DNA of 56,948 bases. Source: JBOFCS01 sp051646185 (GTDB lineage Bacteria > Actinomycetota > Actinomycetes > Mycobacteriales > Mycobacteriaceae). Positions 17,578 to 25,324 of the stretch are shown here, piece after piece. The translations under genes and the position numbers were made by a program. Positions within the stretch are counted from its first letter, which is position 1; every line of letters starts with the position of its first letter. The notes under the pieces were generated by a model. The model had not been told where the DNA came from. It searched no databases and saw only the letters and a program-made list of their open reading frames with translations. The stretch lies in NCBI GenBank assembly GCA_051646185.1, contig JBOFCS010000055.1, forward strand, positions 1 to 56,948, read 5' to 3'.

Positions 17578-18618
17578 TTAGCCACAAATATCACGCAACT
17601 GCTCGATAAGCTTGACCCGGCCAGCTGTATCCTGAGCAATGAGGCTGACATTCAACGTGGTCACTCCCGAAGCAGCGAAAGCCGCTACTCGCTCTTTAAC
17701 GTAGGATTCGGTTCCAATCAGCGATATTGCCCGAACGAGTTCATCGGGAACAGCTGCTGCTGCTTCCTCTTTTTTTCCAGCCAGATAAAGATCTTGAATT
17801 TTTTCTGCTTCGGCTTCATACCCGTAACGGCACGCTAGGTCGTTGTAGAAGTTTTTACCTTTGGCGCCCATGCCACCGATATATAGCGCCATATGTGGCT
17901 TAACAGCTGCCAGATACTGATCAGCGTCATCACCTATTGCTAGGGCTGGGCTGGCAAAAACTTGAAGTTCGCCTAAAGCCGGATCGCGTTTTGCTTTGCC
18001 TTCGGCAAGTGCTGCACCCCAAACAGATTCCGCTTTTTCTGGGTGATACAAAATTGGTTCCCAGCCTTCAGCGATTTCAGCGGTCAAGGCAACATTTTTG
18101 GGACCAAGTGAAGCGATAACAACTGGGACTAGTTCACGAACTGGATAATTGATAAGTTTGAGAGGTTTTCCTAAACCAGTTCCCTTGCCCTCCGGCAGTG
18201 GAATCTGGTAGTACTTACCCTCATACTGCAGCTTCTCTCGGCGCCAGACCTGCCGGCAAATCTCAATAATTTCTCGGGTGCGGGCAAGCGGAGCGTCATA
18301 GCGCACCCCATGAAATCCTTCAATAACCTGTGGCCCGGAGGCACCAATGCCCATAACAAAACGGCCACCGGACACATAATCCAGACCTGCCGCTGTCATT
18401 GCAGTTAATGATGGGGTTCGGGTGTAGAGCTGAAAAATTCCTGATGCCAGTTCCACTGTTTGGGTTTTAGCCGCTAGATAACCAAGCTGACTTACCGCGT
18501 CAAATGAGTATGCCTCGGGCACAAAGATGATGTCTAGGCCTGCTCGTTCAAGCTCTGCTACCTCCTCTGCTGTCTCAATAAAGCCACCTGAATAGTTCAG
18601 ACCTGTGCCTATACGCAT
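17578..18618 (-). CDS. LLM-class (luciferase-like, F420-type) oxidoreductase
   Basis: This 346-residue TIM-barrel enzyme opens with MRIGTGLNYSGGFIETAEEV and continues with LDIIFVPEAYSFDAVSQLGYLA, SGGRFVMGIGASGPQVIEGFHG and REIIEICRQVW, the standard run of the bacterial luciferase-like monooxygenase family, in the branch usually annotated as F420-dependent. The ATG at 18618 has GGGAGAG upstream; a longer open frame to 18795 lacks family similarity and crosses a likely operator region. Whether the organism makes F420 is not visible here, so FMN use is possible. The window holds two other deazaflavin-type proteins (21651 and 43115). Confidence 0.8.
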   Translation of the reverse strand: MRIGTGLNYSGGFIETAEEVAELERAGLDIIFVPEAYSFDAVSQLGYLAAKTQTVELASGIFQLYTRTPSLTAMTAAGLDYVSGGRFVMGIGASGPQVIEGFHGVRYDAPLARTREIIEICRQVWRREKLQYEGKYYQIPLPEGKGTGLGKPLKLINYPVRELVPVVIASLGPKNVALTAEIAEGWEPILYHPEKAESVWGAALAEGKAKRDPALGELQVFASPALAIGDDADQYLAAVKPHMALYIGGMGAKGKNFYNDLACRYGYEAEAEKIQDLYLAGKKEEAAAAVPDELVRAISLIGTESYVKERVAAFAASGVTTLNVSLIAQDTAGRVKLIEQLRDICG

Positions 18619-18727
18619 ATCTCTCCCTTTATTACGGCGGTACTTGTGAAGTGAACGGTACCTGGTGTGAGTCAAGTTTTTTGTGACCGGAGTGATCAGG
18701 TTGGTAAGCGTTCCGGTCCCCTCAGGT

Positions 18728-18765
18728 ATAGTTTGTGTACAAACTATTTGGATACAAACTATTTG
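18728..18765. promoter_or_regulatory. Palindrome plus tandem half-sites, putative operator
   Basis: A 20-nt palindrome (ATAGTTTGT-GT-ACAAACTAT, 18728-18747) overlaps a 13-nt direct repeat TACAAACTATTTG at 18738-18750 and 18753-18765, which have a 15-nt period. It ends 8 nt before the DUF5313 start codon and lies ~110 nt from the divergent LLM gene. It looks like a binding site for a TetR- or MarR-type dimer with one extra half-site. Confidence 0.5.
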
Positions 18766-18773
18766 AGGTGGAA

Positions 18774-19154
18774 ATGACGACAACAAAGCGGCCACATCCC
18801 TTGCAATGGGTCGGTTATGTGTATGGCAAGCCCCTTCCCCCCTCTTGCCGCCAATGGGTAGCTAATGATTTAACCGGCGATCATGCCGTTAGCCGCCATC
18901 TTTTTCGTAGCGTTTTTTCTTTCCTCCCCATTTTTGGGGCATTCCTGTTGCTACCCGGGCCATTCCACCTACGAGCAGCTACCGTGCTCCTTGCCCTGTT
19001 TCTCGCCGTTTTCTTTTCTATGGTGTACATGTATCCCAACCGCGCTAGGCGACTACAAAAACATGGTTTAGATCCCAACCTGCAAAACCTCAAAAAACAG
19101 CAGGAAACCGAAACCACCAGAATTAATTACGAAAAGATGTTCCCACCTCGTTGA
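18774..19154 (+). CDS. DUF5313-like small membrane protein
   Basis: This 126-residue protein has a conserved-looking N-terminal block (PHPLQWVGYVYGKPLPPSCRQWVANDLTG), two closely spaced helices (~54-70 and ~74-93) and a charged C-terminal tail (NLQNLKKQQETETTRINYEKM) that is probably cytoplasmic. The N-terminal block matches actinobacterial DUF5313. The ATG at 18774 is preceded by GAGGTGGA. An upstream in-frame start at 18735 lies inside the palindromic operator and is less likely. No function is known. Confidence 0.6.
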   Translation: MTTTKRPHPLQWVGYVYGKPLPPSCRQWVANDLTGDHAVSRHLFRSVFSFLPIFGAFLLLPGPFHLRAATVLLALFLAVFFSMVYMYPNRARRLQKHGLDPNLQNLKKQQETETTRINYEKMFPPR

Positions 19155-19160
19155 GGAATC

Positions 19161-20435
19161 TCAGCCCACAAATCTTCGTAGTACTTGTTTTAGTGGCGTG
19201 GGTTTTATTCCCTGTTTTGCCAACTCGCGGCGCACTTTCCAGCGAGTAATCAGCACTCCCAAAGCAGCGATGCCCCAGATAGGGTACTGCAAAAGCCAGG
19301 CTAATCGGAATGCGTCAAAGGAATACCCGCCCTGCCAATCCAGCACTAAGCCCATCGCTTCAATAAGTAATAGCGAGGCCAAAAACCCACCAACATTCAC
19401 AATCCCCTGGGCTGTGCCAATGGTCAAAGGCTCGTTAAACGTCCGAGCATAGTCAAACCCAATCATCGAACCTGGGCCGCCCACTGAGATCACCACAATA
19501 AGAAGCACTAATAACCATAGGGGTGCCGGACCAGAAAGACACAAAACCGTGGTCCACAGTGCTGCATTTGATCCCATAATGGCAAGCACTAACCAGGATC
19601 GGCGGAAGGGGAATCGTCCCGTCAGATAGCCAAGTATGGGCCCAGAACTGATGATGGCCATGACCGATACTGTTAAGAGACTCCCTGCGGTGGTAATGGA
19701 AAGCTCTTGAGCAGAAACTAAATAGGGAACTCCCCACATGAGTACAAATGTGGTGATCGAAAATTGGGTTCCCATATGGCTGAAAAACCCTAATCGAGTA
19801 CCAGGTCGCATCCATACTTGCTTTATCTGCTGACCAATTGTTTGTTGAGTGAGTATTGCTCGAGGTTTTACTGTGCCAGAAGGGGTATCAACGATGATAA
19901 GCAGAACAAGTACCCCAGACAATGCGGTAAGTGCAGCGATACTGACAAAAGCGGTGCTCCAACCGGCACTACGTAATACCGCAAGTAGTGGGATGGCTGA
20001 GAGCACTTGTCCAAGTTGTCCAACAATTCCAGTAATTTGGGCCATCACTGGCACTTTAGTGCTGGGAAACCATGCGGTGACCAGCCGAAGTACCGAAATA
20101 AAGGTAAATGCATCGCCAATTCCCACCAGGATTCGTGCGATTGCCACCTGGGGTATCTGCTCCGATACCGCTAGAAGCGCTTGCCCTGCCGACATTGTTA
20201 AGGCACCAATGGCAATCATGATTCGTGAACCATATTTATCTAGAAGCAAGCCAGCAGGGATTTGCAGACCGGCATATACCACCATCTGTAATACAACAAA
20301 GGTGGATAACCATGAGGCATTTACCTGAAACCGCTCGGCAGCTTGCACTCCGGAAACCCCAAAAGAGGTGCGGTTCAAAACTGAAATTGTGTAGGCGATA
20401 ACACCAACCGACCAAATAAGCCAGAGACGTTTCAC
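19161..20435 (-). CDS. MFS transporter
   Basis: This 424-residue carrier has 12 predicted helices. It opens with LIWSVGVIAYTISVLNRTSFGVSG and has the loop 2-3 motif LLDKYGSRIMI, a variant of the MFS GxLaDrxGrr signature. The closest general type by eye is the anion/sugar-acid or nitrate-like MFS group, but the substrate is not readable. The start is a GTG at 20435. It is convergent with the DUF5313 gene, with stops 6 nt apart, and divergent from the AlkC-like gene across a 118-nt gap. Confidence 0.82.
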   Translation of the reverse strand: MKRLWLIWSVGVIAYTISVLNRTSFGVSGVQAAERFQVNASWLSTFVVLQMVVYAGLQIPAGLLLDKYGSRIMIAIGALTMSAGQALLAVSEQIPQVAIARILVGIGDAFTFISVLRLVTAWFPSTKVPVMAQITGIVGQLGQVLSAIPLLAVLRSAGWSTAFVSIAALTALSGVLVLLIIVDTPSGTVKPRAILTQQTIGQQIKQVWMRPGTRLGFFSHMGTQFSITTFVLMWGVPYLVSAQELSITTAGSLLTVSVMAIISSGPILGYLTGRFPFRRSWLVLAIMGSNAALWTTVLCLSGPAPLWLLVLLIVVISVGGPGSMIGFDYARTFNEPLTIGTAQGIVNVGGFLASLLLIEAMGLVLDWQGGYSFDAFRLAWLLQYPIWGIAALGVLITRWKVRRELAKQGIKPTPLKQVLRRFVG

Positions 20436-20553
20436 AGAATAAACCTACAGTGATGATGCATGGAATAACCAATTGTCGGTGTCTTTGGTAATACTGTGTC
20501 GTGGTAATACTGTGAACTCTGTAATGACGTTTATCTTTTGAGGAGCTGTACCT

Positions 20554-21654
20554 GTGCCTTTTGCTGATGAGTTACTCAGCCGCTCGACGGTAACTGAGCT
20601 TGCCGCGATTTTACAGGGTGCTCAGGCTGGGTTGAGTGTTCCTACACTCAATAGCATCAATGGCACCTTATCGGGCACACTCAAGCAAAGACGGGAAGCC
20701 ATCACCGAAGCCTTACTTGCTGATCTTCCACAGGATTTCTTGGTACTACAGAGTCTTATAACAAAAGCCTTAGAGAACAACAGCTTTACTGGCTGGATGA
20801 TCTGGCCGGTCACTGAAGCAGTGGCGGAGCACGCAGTGGCATTCTCAGATAAGACTTTTGAGCAGGGTTTGGAATTATTGGCAACACTTACCCCTAGGCT
20901 TACTTCTGAATTTGCGCTGCGATCCTTCCTTATTGCCGATACGAGCCGTACTTTACAGGTAGTGCATAGTTGGGTGAATCATCCTGATGAACATGTTCGC
21001 CGGTTGGCTAGTGAAGGCACCCGCAATCGCTTACCCTGGGGCAAGCAGGTACCTCAATTGCGTCATGACCTGCACGCCACCGTCAGCATAATTGATGCTC
21101 TGTACCGTGACCCTTCAGAATATGTGCGGCGTTCGGTGGCAAATCATCTTAATGATCTTAGTCATCTTAATTCTCGGCTTGCTGTGCAGGTAGCTAGCCG
21201 GTGGTTAAGTGCCCCAGATAAATTCACCATGAAATTGGTCACCCATGCGTTGCGTACCTTAATTAAGCAGGGGGATCAAAAGGCTTTGGCGTTATTGGGT
21301 TTTAGTTCAGCAAAAAATCTTCACATCAGCGGACCCACACTGTCTACCAAAGAAGTTTCCTTAGGCGAATCCTTGAATTTTTCTTACTGCATTACCAATA
21401 CTGGCAATCAAGCAACACGCCTTGCGGTGGACTATCTGGTATATCACCGTAAAGCCAATGGCACTGTGACACCTAAGGTTTTTAAACTCACCACCAAAGA
21501 ACTTGCTCCCGGCGAACAGCTGAGTGGGTCAAAAACTCATTCATTTAGGGTCATCACGACCCGCACCTACTACCCTGGTCAACATGCTATTGCGTTACAA
21601 GTTAACGGGGCAATAAGTGCCGAAGCCGCTTTTACACTTCACACCACATCTTAG
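20554..21654 (+). CDS. AlkC-like DNA alkylation repair glycosylase (HEAT repeats plus Ig-like domain)
   Basis: This 366-residue protein has ~240 N-terminal residues of paired helices of the AlkC/AlkD HEAT-like type (FALRSFLIADTSRTLQVVHSWVNHPDEHVRRLASEGTRNRLPWG and SEYVRRSVANHLNDLSH are typical), followed by an Ig-like beta domain (~250-366). The Ig-like C-terminus separates AlkC-type from AlkD-type enzymes and helps grip the DNA backbone. AlkC removes 3-methyladenine-type lesions without base flipping. The GTG start at 20554 has AGGAG eight nt upstream. Its stop overlaps the convergent OYE stop by 3 nt. Confidence 0.8.
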   Translation: MPFADELLSRSTVTELAAILQGAQAGLSVPTLNSINGTLSGTLKQRREAITEALLADLPQDFLVLQSLITKALENNSFTGWMIWPVTEAVAEHAVAFSDKTFEQGLELLATLTPRLTSEFALRSFLIADTSRTLQVVHSWVNHPDEHVRRLASEGTRNRLPWGKQVPQLRHDLHATVSIIDALYRDPSEYVRRSVANHLNDLSHLNSRLAVQVASRWLSAPDKFTMKLVTHALRTLIKQGDQKALALLGFSSAKNLHISGPTLSTKEVSLGESLNFSYCITNTGNQATRLAVDYLVYHRKANGTVTPKVFKLTTKELAPGEQLSGSKTHSFRVITTRTYYPGQHAIALQVNGAISAEAAFTLHTTS

Positions 21655-23366
21655 CGTGAGGAATCAAAGGTGATTCGCACCGAAATAGGGTCGCTTTGTA
21701 GTGCTTTTAATGTTACTGAAGATAATTGTGAACCGATTTTTCCTTTCATAAAGGTACGACCACGGGCATCTACATCATCTTCTGGATGAAATTCTGCGGT
21801 GCCGCTGAGCCATTTCCCGCGATGCTTTAAGCGCACCTTGGGATTATCGGTGATGTTGTAGGCCCATCCGGCACGACGGCCATGTTGCGAAATAAGCCAA
21901 GCCCCAGTGCTATCAACGTTTACCGATACTGGCACTACCCGGGGCTGTCCGGATTTGCGGCCAATAGTTTCTAGTTCAGCCATAATTGCCGGTCGAATAC
22001 CAATTTTTGCTAATCCCAGGGTTAATGGGTTAGCAAAATAGCGACCAACTATGCGTTCCCTGTGAAATTTTTTGATTGCCCGCTGGGTTGCCGGATTACT
22101 CATAGCTGTTTTTCCTCGCTGTTGTCGGAAGCCACTGGTGCCATTTGTTTTTACGATATATCCCATTGTTTTCCACAGTGGGCGATTAAGATCTGGGTCT
22201 TTGCCCTCTCCTATAAGGTGAATCTGGTTGGCATGCCATTGGATATCTAAGGCCCCATTAATAACTTTGGTATCAATGAATTGTGCTAGCGGTTTGGGTA
22301 CAGACAGTTCGATGGTCCGTACATCAAGTTTTGCTGTTGGTGATTCAAAAATAATTTTTGCCGCTTCTGGGGTGGTGCAGGCTGGCCGACCAATACCCAC
22401 CAAGTCACAGGCTTTGCTGGCTACTGCTTCTTCCATCGCCAATCGGGAGCGGAATCCACCAGTGACGGCTAATACGCTTGTAGTGGCGATGGATCGGACT
22501 GTCTGGGCATATTCAAGAAAGTAGGCTTCCCGGTCTCGGGTGGATTGGGATTTTCCGCCGACCATCATGGCTGGGCTTTCGTAGGTACCACCGCTGATTT
22601 CAATAAGGTCAACGGCTTCTTCGTTGAGTGCGGCCACAACGGCTCGAGATTCTTCTTCAGTGAATCCGCCACGCTGGAAGTCTGCGGAGTTGAGTTTTAC
22701 TCCCACTCCGAAGCTTGGGCTCACCGTTGCACGTATCCGCCGGACTATTTCTAGTAAAAACTGGGATCGTGCAGTGATATCTCCGCCCCATTTGTCGGTA
22801 CGTTGGTTGGATAGTGGGGAAAGGAATTGAGCCACTAGGTAACCGTGCGCTCCATGAATTTGCACCCCGTTGAATCCAGAAGCTTCAGCAATAGCTGCGG
22901 TGATAACAAAGCGTTCGATAATTGCTTCTATCTCTGCTCCGCTGAGCGCCCGCGGGGTACGCGTACCAGGAATACTGGTTCCTATTGCACTGGGAGCTAC
23001 GGGAATACGGTCTGCTACTAATGGATTTGCTTGACGTCCAGGATGATTAATTTGCATCCAGATCGCAGCTCCCCCGTCTTGGGTGGTTTTTGCCCACCGA
23101 GTAAGCCCTTCGATATCACGATCATCTTCAACAACAACATTACCCACTTCGCCTTGCTGGGAGCGGTCAACCATAACGTTGCCGGTTACTACTAAGCCAT
23201 AACCGCCAGCTCCCCAACGTTGGTAGAGTCGTTCTAGTCGGGGGGTTGGGGAATGGAGCGAGTCACCCAGGGTTTCACTCATCGCCGATTTCATTAGCCG
23301 GTTGGACAGTATTTGTCCACAGGGAAGTTCGAGTGGTTCGATTAACGCTGAGGTTACAGTTGGCAC
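21651..23366 (-). CDS. Old Yellow Enzyme fused to a deazaflavin-nitroreductase-like (Ddn/DUF385) domain
   Basis: This 571-residue protein is a single frame. Residues ~1-400 form an OYE/NADH:flavin oxidoreductase barrel: NRLMKSAMSE near the start, WMQINHPGRQ, IHGAHGYLVAQFLSPLSNQR and TDKWGGD are the FMN and substrate-binding motifs. From an internal Met at residue 422 (base 22103) the last ~150 residues match the Ddn family (ETIGRKSGQPRVVPVSV, WLISQHGRRAGWAYNI). No stop or frameshift separates them, so it is a true fusion unless internal initiation occurs. The GTG at 23366 has AAGGA upstream. It is divergent from a TetR gene and probably controlled by it. It reduces activated C=C or nitro/quinone substrates by inference. 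Confidence 0.82.
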   Translation of the reverse strand: MPTVTSALIEPLELPCGQILSNRLMKSAMSETLGDSLHSPTPRLERLYQRWGAGGYGLVVTGNVMVDRSQQGEVGNVVVEDDRDIEGLTRWAKTTQDGGAAIWMQINHPGRQANPLVADRIPVAPSAIGTSIPGTRTPRALSGAEIEAIIERFVITAAIAEASGFNGVQIHGAHGYLVAQFLSPLSNQRTDKWGGDITARSQFLLEIVRRIRATVSPSFGVGVKLNSADFQRGGFTEEESRAVVAALNEEAVDLIEISGGTYESPAMMVGGKSQSTRDREAYFLEYAQTVRSIATTSVLAVTGGFRSRLAMEEAVASKACDLVGIGRPACTTPEAAKIIFESPTAKLDVRTIELSVPKPLAQFIDTKVINGALDIQWHANQIHLIGEGKDPDLNRPLWKTMGYIVKTNGTSGFRQQRGKTAMSNPATQRAIKKFHRERIVGRYFANPLTLGLAKIGIRPAIMAELETIGRKSGQPRVVPVSVNVDSTGAWLISQHGRRAGWAYNITDNPKVRLKHRGKWLSGTAEFHPEDDVDARGRTFMKGKIGSQLSSVTLKALQSDPISVRITFDSSR

Positions 23367-23423
23367 ACAATATCCTTGGTCAGTGTCAGTCACCGGTGTA
23401 GGGCTGACAAATTTTGTTTTTAC

Positions 23424-23466
23424 TGCGGTATGTATTGCAACGTAGTAGACTGATCGTACTACCGCA
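23424..23466. promoter_or_regulatory. Inverted repeat between OYE and TetR genes, putative TetR operator
   Basis: TGCGGTA (23424-23430) and TACCGCA (23460-23466) form a widely spaced inverted repeat, with GTAGTA and TACTAC as a nested pair inside. It lies in the 133-nt gap shared by the divergent OYE-Ddn and TetR genes, where a TetR repressor would normally bind and control both. Confidence 0.5.
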
Positions 23467-23499
23467 AGGGTTTGTGCAACTTTTTTTAAGGAGCAGAAG

Positions 23500-24072
23500 A
23501 TGCAAAGTCCCCGCGAGCGACTCATCGAAGCAACCGTTGCCCTCATGAGCGAAGGTGGGGTCAGCGGCACCGGGATTTCAGAGATATTACAGCTCAGTGG
23601 CACCGCACGGCGATCTGTTTACCAAAATTTCCCGGCCGGCAAGACCCAACTTGTTGCCGAAGCCGCCCGTTCTGCTGGCGACCGAGCCAGTGCTTTATTT
23701 GCTGTTTTTACCGATAACAGCAACCCGTTAGAGAGTCTGACAACTTTTGCTGACGTATGGCGGGCCGGGCTGACACACAGTAATTTTGCGGCCGGCTGCC
23801 CCATCGTTGCGGCAGCATTAGCCGGAAAAGCAGCACCGGAAGCTACAGCTGTGGCCGCTGATATTTTTCGTGACTGGGAACACCTGCTTATCAAGCAGTT
23901 GCTTGGCGTTGGAATAGCCGAGCACACTGCGCTATCGCTCGCCACCACCGTTGTCTGCGCCATTGAAGGAGCCGTGATTATGGCTATTGCCAAAAAATCA
24001 GTTGTCCCTGTAGATCGGGTAGAAAAAAGCCTAAAAGAATTGCTTACTATCCATACAACTGTGGTTGGATAA
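23500..24072 (+). CDS. TetR-family regulator, YxaF/LmrA type
   Basis: This 190-residue repressor has the N-terminal helix-turn-helix PRERLIEATVALMSEGGVSGTGISEILQLSGTARRSVYQNFP (residues ~4-45) and a ligand domain with FAAGCPIVAAALAG, typical of the YxaF/LmrA-like subgroup that responds to flavonoid- or drug-like molecules. AAGGAG lies six nt before the ATG. It is divergent from the OYE-Ddn fusion, and the inverted repeat between them is its likely operator. The ligand is unknown but is likely to be an electrophile or aromatic handled by the oxidoreductase. Confidence 0.85.
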   Translation: MQSPRERLIEATVALMSEGGVSGTGISEILQLSGTARRSVYQNFPAGKTQLVAEAARSAGDRASALFAVFTDNSNPLESLTTFADVWRAGLTHSNFAAGCPIVAAALAGKAAPEATAVAADIFRDWEHLLIKQLLGVGIAEHTALSLATTVVCAIEGAVIMAIAKKSVVPVDRVEKSLKELLTIHTTVVG

Positions 24073-24115
24073 CCTAAGATACGGTATTAGCACAGGAGTT
24101 CAGGGAGGGCAAGAG

Positions 24116-24232
24116 ATGAACCGATCCTCATCTGCGCTGTTGCTTCGACTCGGTGCAGGAGCAGTAACGCTTATTGTTGGCTCATCTGTTACTCCTGTCC
24201 TCGGAGATTGGAATGACCCTAACCACCCATGA
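24116..24232 (+). CDS. 38-residue secreted or membrane peptide, coupled to the next gene
   Basis: The ATG at 24116 follows a strong GGGAGGG ribosome-binding site. The frame encodes a 38-residue peptide with a basic start (MNRSSSALLLRLG), a hydrophobic helix (GAGAVTLIVGSSV) and a short acidic tail ending in DWNDPNHP. Its TGA overlaps the ATG of the downstream gene (ATGA at 24229-24232), the usual sign of translational coupling. It looks like a signal peptide followed by ~8 residues, or a single-pass membrane peptide. I do not recognise it. Alternatively it is only a leader peptide for translation of the next gene. Confidence 0.55.
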   Translation: MNRSSSALLLRLGAGAVTLIVGSSVTPVLGDWNDPNHP

Positions 24233-24606
24233 GTACTCCTAACCCAGAAGATGAGTTGCCGCCATTGCGTGGCCCTTTCGCCGACGGTGCTTGGACGATA
24301 GATGTGCCGTCGATGCTTTCCGCACATATCGAGGCACGTGAGAAGTTTCAGAAAATTTTGGAGGGTATTCCCAAAACTGTTCTTGTTACTGATACTTCAG
24401 CAACAGTTCGGACCCCCACCGGAGCCGAAGTGCCACAACTGAAGATGGTGGAAAATTTTGCGCACACTCTTATCCAAAATTTTATCGACAGGATAGGTGT
24501 GTGGAATGAAGATTTAACTGACCGCTTCGCTGAACTCAATATGATTGCCGATCAAATCCGCGTCGCTGTCGAAGAAGAACGGCGAAAAAAACCGGAAGGG
24601 AAGTAG
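24229..24606 (+). CDS. Hypothetical soluble protein, 125 residues
   Basis: The protein begins with an acidic, Pro-rich stretch (STPNPEDELPPLRGPF) and is then mostly helical with a charged end (MIADQIRVAVEEERRKKPEGK). It has no signal peptide, membrane segment or cysteine. The helical ~100-residue shape is loosely like WXG100/LXG partner proteins, but the W-x-G turn is not convincing, so I do not assign it. It is coupled to the 38-residue gene by an ATGA overlap and ends 35 nt before the distal end of CRISPR array 1, which marks the edge of the CRISPR locus. Confidence 0.6.
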   Translation: MSTPNPEDELPPLRGPFADGAWTIDVPSMLSAHIEAREKFQKILEGIPKTVLVTDTSATVRTPTGAEVPQLKMVENFAHTLIQNFIDRIGVWNEDLTDRFAELNMIADQIRVAVEEERRKKPEGK

Positions 24607-24641
24607 AGCGAACTTTCACGCAGCAATCTACTGAAAGTTGT

Positions 24642-25109
24642 TTTGCTATTCACCTTTTGGCGAGACCTTCTATCGAACTTGCGCTCTGGCGGATTATGCG
24701 AGGTCAGAATATGTTTCTATTCGCCTTTTGGCGAGACCTTCTATTGAACTGGGGGATCATTGTATGACCCGACTGATCCACCAGGGTTTCTATTCGCCTT
24801 TTGGCGAGACCTTCTATTGAACAAGACGGCCCTGTGACGGACGTCGATATTGAGCGGTTTCTATTCGCCTTTTGGCGAGACCTTCTATTGAACAGCAAAC
24901 ACTCTCGGGCTTGCTGAGTTCGGTGCGCGTTTCTATTCGCCTTTTGGCGAGACCTTCTATTGAACGCGCATTAATCTGGTCTGCAAGGTATTTCGTGGTT
25001 TCTATTCGCCTTTTGGCGAGACCTTCTATTGAACTATTCAATTCCCATCTATAGTAAATGTAAGTTTATTTCGTTTCTATTCGCCTTTTGGCGAGACCTT
25101 CTATTGAAC
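24642..25109 (-). CRISPR. CRISPR array 1: 7 repeats of 37 nt, 6 spacers (32-38 nt)
   Basis: Repeats start at 24642 (degenerate, three changes in its first half), 24713, 24786, 24857, 24929, 24998 and 25073; spacers are 34, 36, 34, 35, 32 and 38 nt. The degenerate repeat at the left and the conserved leader at the right show that transcription runs leftward. In that sense the repeat begins GTTCAATAGAAGGTCTCG and ends GGCGAATAGAAAC, with a TCGCC-AAAA-GGCGA hairpin and a GAAAC end, typical of Cas6-processed type III crRNA. Six repeats carry A at transcribed position 5; the distal one carries G like array 2. Confidence 0.97.
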
Positions 25110-25281
25110 CCTACCCCAAAAACATGCCACTTGACCAGCCCCAATACCAACGGTATGTACACCACCCCCAAAAAACCTCACCTGAACACCCGACCAACAC
25201 CCCAAAAAACACCAAAAGCACAGGTCAAAGCCGGTGCACACCAAACCCCATTTCCGCCCATCCGCGAACCACCCTCCATCC
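25110..25281 (-). promoter_or_regulatory. CRISPR leader of array 1
   Basis: About 170 bases directly right of array 1 are nearly identical to the bases right of array 2 (34782-34953), with roughly ten differences, and similarity ends ~40 nt before the cmr1 stop. The strand is strongly C-rich on plus, hence G-rich in the transcribed sense. A leader is where arrays are transcribed from and where new spacers enter. I could not pick a convincing -35/-10 pair. Confidence 0.8.
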
Positions 25282-25324
25282 ACAAGTTGTTCATGGTAAA
25301 TCACACTGCCCACTGGCTTCTCAT

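Noticed and set aside
18619..18795. Longer N-terminus (59 residues) for the LLM oxidoreductase
   Set aside because: No family similarity, a good RBS lies just before 18618, and the extension crosses the operator palindrome.
24642..25109. Proteins read through the CRISPR repeats (RLLARPSIE, RRSRQKANRN repeats)
   Set aside because: They are translations of the 37-nt repeats and spacers, not genes.
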